Made by a program: the position numbers and the translations under genes | The notes under the pieces: generated by a model | Told to the model about the DNA's origin: nothing | What the model saw: only the letters and a program-made list of their open reading frames with translations | Databases searched by the model: none | Shown here: positions 53,571 to 63,143 of the stretch, piece by piece | Numbering within the stretch: position 1 is the first letter of the stretch | How the letters are laid out: each line of letters starts with the position of its first letter | NCBI GenBank assembly: GCA_964466745.1 | Contig: CAYXOX010000003.1 | Coordinates: forward strand, 1 to 64,000 | DNA: 64,000 nucleotides | Source: CAYXOX01 sp964466745 | GTDB lineage: Bacteria; Pseudomonadota; Alphaproteobacteria; Rhodobacterales; Rhodobacteraceae | Direction: 5' to 3'

Positions 53571-53716
53571 CCGCCACCGGCCCGCCCCGGCCCGCCCGTC
53601 GCGGCGCGGCCCCCGATCCCCTCGGCGCATATCCGCCTGCGCCCCGGGCTGCCTCGTGGGCCCGGCGGCCCCCCAGGCGCGCGGGCGATTGCAACCGGCG
53701 CGGCAAAGACCGATAT

Positions 53717-54364
53717 ATGCGACAAATCGATGACAGGGGACCGATGGGCCGACCCGACGGAACACGAAAACGGCCTTCCCTTTCGCTGCCGATCATCCGT
53801 ACGTCGCGCGACCAGGACCAGGCCGGCACCCTCACGCTGGGCAATCTGCTCTCGGCGCTCGGCGAAACCTCGTTCGGCTGGGCGATCGTGGTCTTCTCCC
53901 TGCTCACCCTTCTGCCGCTGCCGCCCGGCTCGTCGCTGATCACGGCACTGCCGGTGCTGTTGACCACGCTCCAGATGATGCTCGGCTACCCCCATGTGAA
54001 ACTGCCCGGCCCGCTGGCCCGCCTTCGGCTCGACCAGGCGAAACTGCGCCGGGCCGTGCTCAGGTTGCGCCCCGTGACGCGCCGGCTCGAGCGGGTCCTG
54101 ACGCCGCGCTACCAGCGCATCTTCGGGCGCCGCGGCGAGCGGCCGCTCGGCCTTGCGCTCTTCGTGATCGCCTTCGCCCTCTTCCTTCCCGTGCCGCTCA
54201 GCGGCTGGTTCCCGGCGCTTTCGCTCTTCATCATCGGGGTCGGGTTCGTGGAGCGCGACGGGCTCGTCACCATGGCCGGGCTTGTGCTCGGGGCGGGCTC
54301 GGTGCTGCTCACCGGCGCACTGCTCACCTCGGTCGCCCTCGGTGCCGGCGCGATGATGAACTGA
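53717..54364 (+). CDS. ExoD-family membrane protein
   Basis: A 215-aa protein of the exopolysaccharide synthesis ExoD family: hydrophobic segments ETSFGWAIVVFSLLTLLPLP, SLITALPVLLTTLQMMLG and two more near the C-terminus, with a basic middle (RLRPVTRRLERVLTPRYQRIFG). ExoD was linked to exopolysaccharide production and alkaline tolerance in rhizobia; the mechanism is unknown. The start is uncertain: ATG 53717 and ATG 53744 are both in frame. It follows the TRAP operon by 146 bases and appears independent. Confidence 0.8.
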   Translation: MRQIDDRGPMGRPDGTRKRPSLSLPIIRTSRDQDQAGTLTLGNLLSALGETSFGWAIVVFSLLTLLPLPPGSSLITALPVLLTTLQMMLGYPHVKLPGPLARLRLDQAKLRRAVLRLRPVTRRLERVLTPRYQRIFGRRGERPLGLALFVIAFALFLPVPLSGWFPALSLFIIGVGFVERDGLVTMAGLVLGAGSVLLTGALLTSVALGAGAMMN

Positions 54365-54409
54365 GCCCGGGAGCGCCGGGCACCCCGATCCGGGCGCGCG
54401 CCCGCTTTC

Positions 54410-55894
54410 TCAGGCCGGCTCGGCCGCGAAGGGGTCTTCCACCCGGGGCCAGACGGGGCGCGCAAGGTTGCGATACGCCGTGCGGCGCGGATCGGAGGGA
54501 TAGATCCCCGGTACTTCGCAATAGATCACCTCTGCGGCGATCGGAGCGAAGCCCGCGTGGAAATGATTGGTGGACTTCACGAGGATCGCCTGCTTTTCCC
54601 CCGGATCCACGCCGAGGTTCGTCAGGATGTCGGGCTCGTAGGTCTGGGTGCGGCTCGTGATGAGCACGATATCGGTCTCGGTGCCGAGCGGGCGCACCAC
54701 GGCCGCGTTGCCGAGTGTCACGCGGCTGCCCCGGAAGCTCTGCCAGCCCGGCGCCGCGAGGCCGCGCACCTCGACCCGCAGATCGAGGGGGCGGCCGGAG
54801 GCGGCGGATGTCTTGCCACCGATCCGCAGGTCGATCCGCGCGCCCTGCCCCGCCGCATGCGCAATGGCCACGGCCATCGGATCCCAGATCGCGGCGACGG
54901 CGAGCTTCTTCAGCCCCTCCTCCATCAGCGCGCCCAGAAGAACGGTGTTGTCGCCCGCCGCGCCGCCGCCGGGATTGTCCCACATGTCGGCGATGACGAG
55001 GGGCCGGGCAGCCCCGGCGCGGGCCGCAGCCACCGCGGACGCGACCGCCTCCTTCACCCCGCAGGTCTCCATCTTCACGCGGCCGCGCATCGACCACACC
55101 TCCTGCCCCAACCGCTCGGCCAGCGCGCGCCCGGCTTCAGGCGCACCGTCGCTGACCACCAGCACGCGCGTGCCGAGATCGGGCACGTCGCCGGCCATGA
55201 AGCCATGGATGAGCGAGACCGACAGGATCCCGTCCCTTCCCTCCAGCGCCTTGATCCGGTCGACGAAGCTGCGCATGGGCTCGCGCGACGTGGGAAAGAC
55301 GTCGATCATCCGGCAGTCGAACGTGGAGATCACCGGGCGGATGCGGCCCCGCACGGCCGCGAGCGCGAGATCCACCACATGCTCGGCGCGCGCCTCGAAA
55401 TCGGTGTGGGGAAACTCGAGGAAGGCGGCGAGTATGTCGGACGCCTCCACGCGGGCCTCCGTCAGATGGCTGTGGGGGTCGATCTCCGCGGCGACCACCA
55501 CCTCCGGCCCCACGATCGCGCGCACCCGGGCAAGCAGATCGCCCTCGCAATCAAGCGTTTCCTGCGCGACCATCGCACCGTGCAGCCCGAGGATCACGGC
55601 ATCGACGGGCAGCGCAGCGCGCAGCTGGTCAAGAATGTCGTCGCGGATCGCCTCGTACACGTCCTGGCGCAGCACACCACCGGGCTCGGCCCAGCACGCG
55701 GTGCCCTCGATGACAGTGAGGCCCTCCGCGGCCGCGCGCGCCCGCAGCGCCGGGATCACGGCCGAGCAGAGCGACGGCGTTTCAGGATGGGCGCCGGGGG
55801 GCGCATAGAAGGCGGCCTCGAAGGAGGCCCGGTCGGTCGGCAACGGGGAGAAGGTGTTCGTTTCGGTCGCGAAGCTCGCCGTGAAGATGCGCAT
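54410..55894 (-). CDS. M81-family metallopeptidase (MlrC-like)
   Basis: A 494-aa cytoplasmic protein of the MlrC family. The N-terminus FTASFATETNTFSPLPTDRASFEAAF is characteristic, as are GLHGAMVAQETLDCEGDLL, EIDPHSHLTEA (Asp, His) and YCEVPGIYPSDPRRTAYRNLARP at the end. MlrC opens linear microcystin peptides; most homologues have unknown substrates, often amides or hydantoin-like compounds, and frequently sit beside ABC importers. It is the last gene in the leftward SBP-MalF-MalG group, after a 183-base gap. Confidence 0.87.
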   Translation of the reverse strand: MRIFTASFATETNTFSPLPTDRASFEAAFYAPPGAHPETPSLCSAVIPALRARAAAEGLTVIEGTACWAEPGGVLRQDVYEAIRDDILDQLRAALPVDAVILGLHGAMVAQETLDCEGDLLARVRAIVGPEVVVAAEIDPHSHLTEARVEASDILAAFLEFPHTDFEARAEHVVDLALAAVRGRIRPVISTFDCRMIDVFPTSREPMRSFVDRIKALEGRDGILSVSLIHGFMAGDVPDLGTRVLVVSDGAPEAGRALAERLGQEVWSMRGRVKMETCGVKEAVASAVAAARAGAARPLVIADMWDNPGGGAAGDNTVLLGALMEEGLKKLAVAAIWDPMAVAIAHAAGQGARIDLRIGGKTSAASGRPLDLRVEVRGLAAPGWQSFRGSRVTLGNAAVVRPLGTETDIVLITSRTQTYEPDILTNLGVDPGEKQAILVKSTNHFHAGFAPIAAEVIYCEVPGIYPSDPRRTAYRNLARPVWPRVEDPFAAEPA

Positions 55895-56077
55895 GGGCCG
55901 TCAGCCCTCCCTGCCGTTGCGGCCAAGTGCAGGACCGTGCATTCGCCCATGCTCCCGCTCCGGCACCGCCGCCGCACAAACCGCCTGAACGCTCATGCCA
56001 CTCTCCTCCTGCTTTCGCTCAATGCCGTTCGCACGGCCCGCGCCCGCGGCGCCCGCGCCGCCGGCACGGCTGCGCCG

Positions 56078-56914
56078 TCATTTCACGGCGCCGACGCCGA
56101 GTCCGCGCACGAGATACCGCTGCAGCCACGAAAAGACGATCGCCACCGGCACCGTGGCCACCAGCGCCGCCGCCATGACGTGATGCCACTCGACGGTATA
56201 CCGCCCGGCCACGAGCGAGAAGATGCGGATCGGCAAGGTGTGGCTCTCCTCGCTGCGCAGCACCGTGAGCGCGATGACGAACTCGTTCCACGAATTGATG
56301 AAGCCGAAGATCGCCGTGACCGTGATCGCCGGCAGGGCCAGCGGGAGGAAGACCTGCGCCACCGCACGGATGCGCGAGGCGCCCTCCATCCAGGCGGCCT
56401 CCTCCAGCTCGCGCGGGATCGTCGCGAAATAGCTCTGCAGCATCCAGACCGTGAAGGCGATGTTGAAGGCGCCGTAGATCACCACCAGGCTCCAGGTGGT
56501 GTCGATCAGCCCGAGCCAGACGATGAGCCGGAAGAGCCCGATCACCAGCACGATGGGCGAGAGCATCTGCGTGACGAGCAGGAACTGCCGCAGAGCCCCT
56601 TCCCCTGTGAAGCGGAACCTGTCGAGCGCATAGGCAAACGGGATCGAGACCGCCAGCGCGATGCCCGTGGACACGAAAGCCACCTTCAGCGAATTGAACA
56701 GCGCCTCGCCGAAACCGGTGACGGCCCACATGTCGCGGAAATTGGCGAGGGTCGGCTCGTCGGGCCACCAGCTCGGACGGAGCACCTCGGAGGCGGGCTT
56801 GAGCGCGGTGATGAACATCACCGCGTAGGGGAAGAGCGCCAGCACGATCAGCGGCGAAAGAACCGCCCAAGAGATCAGGGTGCGGCGGGCCCGGCGGGAG
56901 AGGCGCATGCTCAT
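56078..56914 (-). CDS. Carbohydrate-type ABC permease (MalG-like)
   Basis: A 278-aa permease with six helices. It has the MalG/CUT1 N-terminus, the [20 protein letters not shown] periplasmic stretch and the EAA loop [28 protein letters not shown]. It overlaps the MalF-like gene by 4 bases (ATGA) and forms the heterodimeric channel with it. The most likely ATPase is the MalK-like protein encoded in the divergent operon at 60096. Confidence 0.9.
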   Translation of the reverse strand: MSMRLSRRARRTLISWAVLSPLIVLALFPYAVMFITALKPASEVLRPSWWPDEPTLANFRDMWAVTGFGEALFNSLKVAFVSTGIALAVSIPFAYALDRFRFTGEGALRQFLLVTQMLSPIVLVIGLFRLIVWLGLIDTTWSLVVIYGAFNIAFTVWMLQSYFATIPRELEEAAWMEGASRIRAVAQVFLPLALPAITVTAIFGFINSWNEFVIALTVLRSEESHTLPIRIFSLVAGRYTVEWHHVMAAALVATVPVAIVFSWLQRYLVRGLGVGAVK

Positions 56915-57786
56915 GCCTTCTCCTTCCGCATGGCGACCGCGATATACACGATGGTGAGCACCAGCAGCAGCGCGAACATCAGCAGCGAGAGTGCCGCCGC
57001 CTCGCCCAGCTTGCCCAGCCGGAAGCCGAGCTTGTAGAGATAGGTCACCAGGATATCGGTGGAATTCGCCGGCCCGCCCTGCGTTGTCGCCCAGATGATG
57101 GGAAAGGAATTGAACACGTAGATGGTGTTGAGCACCACGGCGATGTTCACGAAGGGCTTCATCAGCGGCCAGGTCAGTTCGCGGAAGTTGTCCCAGGCCG
57201 AGGCCCCCTCGAGCCGTGCGGCCTCGTAGAGATCGTCGGGGATCGAGGAAAGCCCGCCCAGAAAGATCGTGACCGTGAACGGCACGGACACGAGGATGCC
57301 GATCAGGATCTGGACGGGGAAGGCGGTGGCGGCCTGCGCCAGCCACTGCACGTTGGTATCGATCACGCCGATGCCGATGAGCGCGGAGTTGAGCATCCCG
57401 CTTTCGCCGCTGAGCGCCCAGCGCCAGACGATGGCCATCATCGTGAGCGACATCGCCCAGGGCAGCATGATGATCACCCGCGCAAGACCGCGGCCCGCGA
57501 AATCCTCGTTGAGCGTGAGGGCGACGGGAAAGGCAACGAGAACGGTGCCGCCGACGATTCCCACCGTCCAGATCACTGTGCGCCAGAGCGAGCGCAGGAA
57601 CTCGGGGTCGGTGAAGACGCTCACGTAGTTGTCGAACCCGACGATGCCGCGGGTCTGCCCGAAGCGGTTGACCTCGCTCAGCGACAGCACCGAGAGCTGC
57701 CAGAGGGGCATGAGCACGATGAGCGCCGCCAGCATGAGGCCCGGCAGGACCAGGACATAGGGCATGATCGCGGCGGTCTGGCGCAT
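56911..57786 (-). CDS. Carbohydrate-type ABC permease (MalF-like)
   Basis: A 291-aa permease. Six helices, the [22 protein letters not shown] periplasmic stretch typical of CUT1 permeases, and the EAA loop [28 protein letters not shown]. It lies 145 bases after the binding protein gene on the minus strand, with a hairpin between them. Confidence 0.9.
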   Translation of the reverse strand: MRQTAAIMPYVLVLPGLMLAALIVLMPLWQLSVLSLSEVNRFGQTRGIVGFDNYVSVFTDPEFLRSLWRTVIWTVGIVGGTVLVAFPVALTLNEDFAGRGLARVIIMLPWAMSLTMMAIVWRWALSGESGMLNSALIGIGVIDTNVQWLAQAATAFPVQILIGILVSVPFTVTIFLGGLSSIPDDLYEAARLEGASAWDNFRELTWPLMKPFVNIAVVLNTIYVFNSFPIIWATTQGGPANSTDILVTYLYKLGFRLGKLGEAAALSLLMFALLLVLTIVYIAVAMRKEKA

Positions 57787-57877
57787 GTGCGGATCCGGCT
57801 AGGGTGCTGCGGTCGGCGGCTGGTTGGCGCGCGGCCGCGGTGCGGTGCTAGGGAGGGAGCGGTGCGTCTGGTGCGGT

Positions 57878-57908
57878 GCGGGCGACCTCCTCGCAGGTGG
57901 CCGCCCGC
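57878..57908 (-). terminator. Imperfect intercistronic hairpin after the binding protein
   Basis: GCGGGCG (57878-57884) pairs with CGCCCGC (57902-57908), extended inside by ACCT/AGGT with a bulge. It lies 24 bases beyond the binding-protein stop on the minus strand. Confidence 0.35.
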
Positions 57909-57931
57909 AGCCTCGTTCGGTATCGCGCGCG

Positions 57932-59161
57932 TCAGTTGGCGCCGAGCACGGCGTTGATGTCCGCCGCCGCGGCGTTCAGCGTTTCCTCGATGTCGGCATC
58001 ACCGAGGTAGATCGTCTGGAGCGCGGTGGAGGTGCGCTCGGCGATCTCTTCCCAGCCGGCGATCACGGGCGCGAAACGCGCCTCGGGCAGCAGCGCCGCG
58101 AATTCGGCGAGCACCGGGTCGTCGGCGAACTCGGGCATCTCGGCCACCGCCGTCTGCACCGGCAGGAAGCCCTCGCCACCGGTGAAGCGCGCGCGCCACT
58201 CGGTGGTGAAGATGAAGTCGAGAAACTCCCAGGCGGTATCCTTCACCCGGCTGTTCTCGAACATGATGATCGAGTCGGTCACCCCGTAGGTGCCGCGGTC
58301 GCCATCGGGCCCGGCGGGAATCGCCGCCACGCCGAAGCCGAGGTCAGGCACCTCGTTGCGGATCTGCGAGGCCAGGAACGGCGCGGTAATCATCATGCCC
58401 ACGCGGCCTTCCTTGAAGAGGTTCTGCACATCCTCGCGGGTCATCGAGGTCACGCCGTCCTGCGTCACGCCGGATTCCAGCATCTCGCGGTAGAGGGCGG
58501 CCGCCTGGTATCCTGCGGGCGTGTCGAGTCCGGAGGTGCCATCGGCCTCCACCAGCTCGCCGCCATAGGCCCAGAACGCGTAGTAGAAGTAGACATCCGT
58601 CTCGATCTGGGCGCCCTGCATGCCGAAGCCGGCGATGTCGTCGCCCAGCGCGTCGATCGCTGCGGCGGCTTCCTTCAGCTCCTCCCAGGTGTCGGGCGGG
58701 CCGTCGAGGCCGGCCTGCTCGAGAAGCTCGGTGTTGTAGAACATCGCCCGCGCGGAGGCGGCGATGGGCAGGCCGTAGGTCTGGCCGTCGAATACCGAGG
58801 GGGTCAGGAAAACGTCGATGAAACGATCGCTGAACTCCTCGGACATGTATCCGTCAAGCGGCGCGGCTATGCCTTCCGCGACGAAATCCACCAGCCAGCG
58901 CGTGCCGATGATGGAAAGATCGGCGTTGGCCCCTGCCGAGATGTCGGTGGTGAGCTTCTGCAGCATCACGTCCCACGGCACGACCTCGATCTGGATGTCG
59001 TGATCGGGGTTGGCCGCCTCGAAGGCGGCCGCGGCCTCCTCGAAATAGGGCCCCGTGAGCGAGGAGTACTCTGCGACCGTGACGCGCACCGTATCGGCCG
59101 TGGCCGACGCTGCCGCGAGCGCAAGCGCCGCAGACCCAAGGCCAAGCTTGTAGACGTTCAT
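57932..59161 (-). CDS. Carbohydrate-type ABC substrate-binding protein (SBP family 1)
   Basis: A 409-aa periplasmic protein. The signal peptide is KLGLGSAALALAAASATA and the mature part begins DTVRVTVAEYSS. Family blocks include FEAANPDHDIQIEVVPWDVM, LPIAASARAMFYNTELLEQAGL, PPDTWEELKEAAAAI and LFKEGRVGMMITAPFLA. A good GGAGG lies 6 bases before the ATG. Ligands of this group range from oligosaccharides to polyols and glycerophosphodiesters, so the identity is open. Confidence 0.9.
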   Translation of the reverse strand: MNVYKLGLGSAALALAAASATADTVRVTVAEYSSLTGPYFEEAAAAFEAANPDHDIQIEVVPWDVMLQKLTTDISAGANADLSIIGTRWLVDFVAEGIAAPLDGYMSEEFSDRFIDVFLTPSVFDGQTYGLPIAASARAMFYNTELLEQAGLDGPPDTWEELKEAAAAIDALGDDIAGFGMQGAQIETDVYFYYAFWAYGGELVEADGTSGLDTPAGYQAAALYREMLESGVTQDGVTSMTREDVQNLFKEGRVGMMITAPFLASQIRNEVPDLGFGVAAIPAGPDGDRGTYGVTDSIIMFENSRVKDTAWEFLDFIFTTEWRARFTGGEGFLPVQTAVAEMPEFADDPVLAEFAALLPEARFAPVIAGWEEIAERTSTALQTIYLGDADIEETLNAAAADINAVLGAN

Positions 59162-59232
59162 GAATTACCTCCGCTATTGCCGGTCCGGCTGCGCCGGACA
59201 CGCATCGTTCCCCCGGTTTGCCGGGGTACGCA

Positions 59233-59248
59233 TGTAAGTCTAGTTACA
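59233..59248. promoter_or_regulatory. Operator candidate in the divergent control region
   Basis: TGTAA-N6-TTACA is a 16-bp palindrome midway between the divergent binding-protein and SDR genes; a further palindrome ACAGCTGT lies at 59256-59263 and a lone TTACA at 59293. The size and sequence suit an RpiR-family operator, and an RpiR gene ends the rightward operon. Confidence 0.55.
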
Positions 59249-59342
59249 CAGATCCACAGCTGTCCAGATATTTTCGATTTTTACGTTGCAGAATTACATG
59301 CGGCGGGACATCATGGAACGGCAGTCATCAAGCGAGGAAAAG

Positions 59343-60092
59343 ATGATTTCGATGGAAGGAAAACGCGTGGTCGTCACCGGCGCCGGCGGCGGCGTTGGCG
59401 AGGCCCTCGTGAAATGCTTCGCCGAAGCGGGCGCGAGCGTCGTGGGCTGCGATCTCGACGGCGTGGATCTCTCTGCGCTTCCGGTCGCCGAAACCCACCG
59501 CTTCGATCTGTCGGACCGCGCGGCGACGCTCGCCGCGGCCGAAGCGATCCTGGCCGGCGGCGCGCCCGACGCCGTGATCTCCAATGCCGGGCTGACCCAT
59601 GCCGAGACGCTGGACATGACCGGCCCCGACGAGATCGAGGGCGAGATGGCCCTCAACTACACCGGCGCGGCACTGCTCACCCGCAGGCTGTTGCCGGCCA
59701 TGGCCCCGGGCAGCGCCTTCGTGTTCATCGCCTCGGTCAACGGCATCGCCCATTTCGGCAACCCGGCCTACAGTGCCGCGAAGGCCGCGCTGATCGCCTG
59801 GAGCCGGGCGCTGGCGACCGAGGCCGGCGCACGCGGCATCCGCTCGAACGCGGTGGCCCCCGGATCGATCAGGACACCGGGGTGGGATCACCGTGTCGCC
59901 CGCGACCCCGACCTGATGGACAGGGTGAGCGCGCTCTATCCCATGGCGCGGGTGGTGACTCCGCAGGAGGTCGCCAACGCAGTGCTCTTCCTCGCTTCGC
60001 CCATGGCCGGCGGCATCACGGGCGTGACCCTGCCGGTGGACGCCGGGCTGATGGGGGGCAACATGCCCTTCATCCGTCTCATCGAGGGCTGA
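59343..60092 (+). CDS. SDR-family oxidoreductase of the second ABC cluster
   Basis: A 249-aa classical SDR. TGAGGGVGEAL (12-22), acidic Asp37 after strand 2 (GCDLDG; NAD type), NAG (81-83), Ser131, Tyr143 and Lys147 (YSAAKAAL) are present. The ATG at 59343 has GAGGAAAA just upstream and precedes the conserved KRVVVTGAG; starts at 59289 or 59313 would add non-conserved residues. It leads the SDR-MalK-RpiR operon, so it likely oxidises or reduces the imported compound. Confidence 0.86.
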   Translation: MISMEGKRVVVTGAGGGVGEALVKCFAEAGASVVGCDLDGVDLSALPVAETHRFDLSDRAATLAAAEAILAGGAPDAVISNAGLTHAETLDMTGPDEIEGEMALNYTGAALLTRRLLPAMAPGSAFVFIASVNGIAHFGNPAYSAAKAALIAWSRALATEAGARGIRSNAVAPGSIRTPGWDHRVARDPDLMDRVSALYPMARVVTPQEVANAVLFLASPMAGGITGVTLPVDAGLMGGNMPFIRLIEG

Positions 60093-60095
60093 ACG

Positions 60096-61145
60096 GTGAC
60101 GGCGCTTTCGCTTCGAGGGATCGGGAAGCGCTTCGGAGCCCACTGGGTGATCGAGGGCCTCGATCTCGAGATCGAGGAGGGGGAGTTCGTGGTGCTCGTC
60201 GGTCCCTCCGGCTGCGGCAAGTCCACGCTGTTGCGCATGATCGCGGGGCTGGAGGATGTCAGCGCGGGCGAGCTGCGCATCGGCGAAAGGCTCGCGAACG
60301 ACATCCCTCCCCAGCGCCGCAACATCTCCATGGTGTTCCAGTCCTATGCGCTCTTCCCGCACATGTCCGTGCGCGAAAACATCCGCTTCGGCCCGCGGAT
60401 TCGCCGCGAGGATCCCGCCGAGGCGGAGCGCCGGCTCGCCATCGCGGCCGAAACGCTGAACCTCGCCGACTATCTCGACCGCAAGCCGGCGGCCCTCTCG
60501 GGCGGCCAGCGCCAGCGCGTGGCCATGGGCCGCGCCATCGTGCGCGACCCGGACGTCTTTCTCTTCGACGAGCCGCTCTCGAACCTCGATGCCAAGCTGC
60601 GGGTCCAGATGCGGACGGAAATCAAGGCGCTGCACCAGAAACTCCGTTCCACCATCGTCTACGTCACCCACGACCAGATCGAGGCCATGACCATGGCCGA
60701 CCGGATCGTGGTGATGGAAGGGGGGCGCATCGCCCAGGTCGGCCGCCCGCTGGAGATCTACGACAGGCCCGCCAACCTCTTCGTCGCCGGGTTCATCGGC
60801 TCGCCGTCCATGACGCTCCTGCCGGCCGAAACGCGCGAGGGCGGCGTCGCGCTCGCCGATGGCACCCTGCTGGCCGCCGGGGCTCCCGCCGGCGCGGGCC
60901 GGCGGGTAATTGCGGGCATCCGGCCCGAGATGTTTGCCCCCGATCCCGGGGGGCCTGTCGCACTGGCGGTGGAGGTGGTGGAGCCGACGGGCCCGGAAAC
61001 CCATGTCTTTGGGAAGATCGCCGGCACCGATGTGCGCGTCGTGCTGCGCACGCGGGTCATCCCGGACCCCGGGGAGACGGTCAGCCTCTCCGTTCCCGAG
61101 AGCGAGATCACGCTCTTCGATCCCGACAGCGGCGTGCGCCTGTGA
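60096..61145 (+). CDS. Carbohydrate-type ABC ATPase (MalK/UgpC-like)
   Basis: A 349-aa ATPase. Walker [11 protein letters not shown]-loop [13 protein letters not shown], signature [15 protein letters not shown], Walker [12 protein letters not shown], and switch His VTHDQIEAM. The C-terminal regulatory OB-type domain (residues about 235-349) is intact with [10 protein letters not shown] and GIRPEMF. It would energise the MalF/MalG permeases encoded divergently at 56078-57786. GTG start is 3 bases after the SDR stop. Confidence 0.93.
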   Translation: MTALSLRGIGKRFGAHWVIEGLDLEIEEGEFVVLVGPSGCGKSTLLRMIAGLEDVSAGELRIGERLANDIPPQRRNISMVFQSYALFPHMSVRENIRFGPRIRREDPAEAERRLAIAAETLNLADYLDRKPAALSGGQRQRVAMGRAIVRDPDVFLFDEPLSNLDAKLRVQMRTEIKALHQKLRSTIVYVTHDQIEAMTMADRIVVMEGGRIAQVGRPLEIYDRPANLFVAGFIGSPSMTLLPAETREGGVALADGTLLAAGAPAGAGRRVIAGIRPEMFAPDPGGPVALAVEVVEPTGPETHVFGKIAGTDVRVVLRTRVIPDPGETVSLSVPESEITLFDPDSGVRL

Positions 61146-62092
61146 GCGAGACGGCCCGCGAAACGCCGCACAAGGGCGCGGCATTGCCGCAGCCCTCCCG
61201 GCGCGAGGGCCGCGCGGTGGACATCGTCGGCCGCCTCACCCAGCGCCTCGAGCATGGCCGCGGAGCCGAACGCCGGCTGGCCGAAACGATCCTCGCGGAC
61301 CTGCAGTTCGCCGCACAGGCCACCATCGCCGAGATCGCCCAGCGCGCCAAGGTGAGCGAGCCGACCATAACACGTCTTGCCCGCGCCCTGGGATTCTCGG
61401 GCACCCAGGAAATGCGCATTCACATCGCCCAGGCCCTTGCCGTGGGGGGCGCCTATCTGCGTGTGCCGCCCACCCCGCCGGAGGGCTCGGCGGCCTATGG
61501 CGGCGCCATTGCCGCCATCGCGCAGGGGGCCCATGCCGCGCTCGATCTGTTTGCCCTCGGGCTGGCCGAGACGGATGTCGGGGGGATCGCCCGCAGCCTC
61601 AAGAACGCCCGCGCCATCGTCGCCTGCGGAACCGGCGGCGGCTCGTCCATGGCCGCGGTGGAAATGCAGACGCGGTTCTTCCGCCTCGGGCTCAAGATCA
61701 CCGCTCATTCCGACCCGCAGCTACAACGCATGAACGCGAGCGTGCTGGGCAAGCCCGACGTCCTGGTGGGCTTCTCGGTGTCGGGCCAGGCCCGTTCGGT
61801 GATCGACGCGCTGTGCATCGCACACCAGTACGGGGCGCGCACGATCGCCGTCACCCAGCCGGGCACACCGCTGGCCGAGGCCGCCGACACGCTCATGCCG
61901 CTCACCTTCCGTGAAGACGGAAACCTCTACAAACCTTCCTCGGTACGATACGCGCTGCTGGCCGCTGTCGACATCCTCGCCATGGCCACGGCCCACGCCA
62001 TCGGGCCGCCTGTCATCGAGTCCCTGCGCCGGGTACGCCAGAGCCTCGCTTCCCAGGACATCCTCAACCCGAACCTGCCCATCGGCGACTGA
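61142..62092 (+). CDS. MurR/RpiR-family regulator
   Basis: A 316-aa regulator. The N-terminal helix-turn-helix ([20 protein letters not shown], then [19 protein letters not shown]) precedes a SIS sugar-phosphate-binding domain ([40 protein letters not shown]). Start GTG overlaps the MalK-like stop. It probably senses a phosphorylated or otherwise modified sugar and acts at the palindrome at 59233. Confidence 0.9.
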   Translation: MSETARETPHKGAALPQPSRREGRAVDIVGRLTQRLEHGRGAERRLAETILADLQFAAQATIAEIAQRAKVSEPTITRLARALGFSGTQEMRIHIAQALAVGGAYLRVPPTPPEGSAAYGGAIAAIAQGAHAALDLFALGLAETDVGGIARSLKNARAIVACGTGGGSSMAAVEMQTRFFRLGLKITAHSDPQLQRMNASVLGKPDVLVGFSVSGQARSVIDALCIAHQYGARTIAVTQPGTPLAEAADTLMPLTFREDGNLYKPSSVRYALLAAVDILAMATAHAIGPPVIESLRRVRQSLASQDILNPNLPIGD

Positions 62093-62100
62093 CCGGCTTC

Positions 62101-62118
62101 GCGCGCGGGCCCGCGCGC
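62101..62118 (+). terminator. GC hairpin after the RpiR gene
   Basis: GCGCGCG (62101-62107) and CGCGCGC (62112-62118) pair around GGCC, 8 bases after the stop and between convergent genes. No T-run. Confidence 0.35.
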
Positions 62119-62239
62119 CGCCGGGCTTGCGCGCAATCGGATGCGAGCGCGGCCTGCCGATCTCCTTGCCGCAGGAATACCGCCCACGCCCGCCCTCCCC
62201 TCCGCGCCGCGCGCGGCGGGCGGCCCAGACACCGCCCCT

Positions 62240-63031
62240 TCAGAGACCGAGGAAATCGGCCAGCGCGGAGTTGAACGCCTCGGGCTGGTTGATGTTCGCC
62301 ACATGGCCCGCGGAGGTAATCTCGACGTAGCGGGCGCCGGGGGTCACCCGCGCCATCTCCTGCATCTCCTCCGGCGGGGCGCCCTTGTCCTCGCTGCCGC
62401 AGAGATACAGAACAGGCAGCGTGACCGAACCCAGGTGCTTGAAGTAATCGAGCTCCCGCAACGCGTTGCAGCTGGAGATGTAGCCCTCGGGATCGGTAGC
62501 CGCGATCATGCGGCGAGCCGCTGCCGCGGCATCCGGGTTGGCATCGCGGAACGCTTGCGTGAACCACAGGCCGAGCGAAGCCTCGGCGACCTTGCCGATG
62601 CCCTCCGAACGGATCGTGGCGATGCGCCCGTCCCACATCGCCTTGTAGGCATCGGTGGACACCGAACGCGCATCGGCGAGCACCATCCGCCCGAACCGCT
62701 CGGGATGCGAGATCGCTAGGCCCATGCCGGTCATCGCGCCCATGGAGAGCCCCATGAAATCGGCGCAGTCGATACCCTCGTGATCCATCAGCGCGATCAC
62801 ATCGGCAACGAGCAGATCGAAGGTGTACGCTCCCGGAGGGGCGTCGCTGGCGCCGTGGCCGCGCTGATCGTAACGCAGCACGCGGTACTTGCGCGTGAGC
62901 AGGTCCATCTGGCCGTCCCACATGGCCAGGTTCGCGCCCAGCGAGTTCGAGAGGATGATCCAGGGCGCACCGTCGGGCCCGTCGACGCGGATGTTGAGGG
63001 CGGTGCCGTCAGGCAGGGTTACGCGGCTCAT
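62240..63031 (-). CDS. Alpha/beta hydrolase, 3-oxoadipate enol-lactonase-like
   Basis: A 263-aa hydrolase. The catalytic triad is Ser96 (GLSMG), Asp215 (GSEDKG) and His243 (SAGHVANIN); the oxyanion-side motif is SNSLGANLAMWD and DQRGHGASDAP is typical of PcaD-like enzymes. It would open a lactone or ester. In the sugar-linked context a sugar-acid lactone is as likely as the aromatic enol-lactone. No other beta-ketoadipate genes are nearby. It is downstream of the kelch gene on the minus strand. Confidence 0.87.
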   Translation of the reverse strand: MSRVTLPDGTALNIRVDGPDGAPWIILSNSLGANLAMWDGQMDLLTRKYRVLRYDQRGHGASDAPPGAYTFDLLVADVIALMDHEGIDCADFMGLSMGAMTGMGLAISHPERFGRMVLADARSVSTDAYKAMWDGRIATIRSEGIGKVAEASLGLWFTQAFRDANPDAAAAARRMIAATDPEGYISSCNALRELDYFKHLGSVTLPVLYLCGSEDKGAPPEEMQEMARVTPGARYVEITSAGHVANINQPEAFNSALADFLGL

Positions 63032-63143
63032 CGGATGCTCCTTGCGGTGTTGCGGCCGGGCACTGCCGCCGCGAGCCGGCCGGCAGGGGCCGGGGCGCTC
63101 GCGGCGGCGGGCACCGGTGTATCGGGCGTCATCTTTCGCCCGT

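Noticed and set aside
56191..56201. A fourth GTATAC at about 56195
   Set aside because: It lies inside the MalG-like coding region and has no promoter-like context, so it was not counted as a regulatory site.
62119..62239. Possible second terminator or RNA gene after the RpiR gene
   Set aside because: Only diffuse GC-rich complementarity; no tRNA-like or conserved structure was visible.
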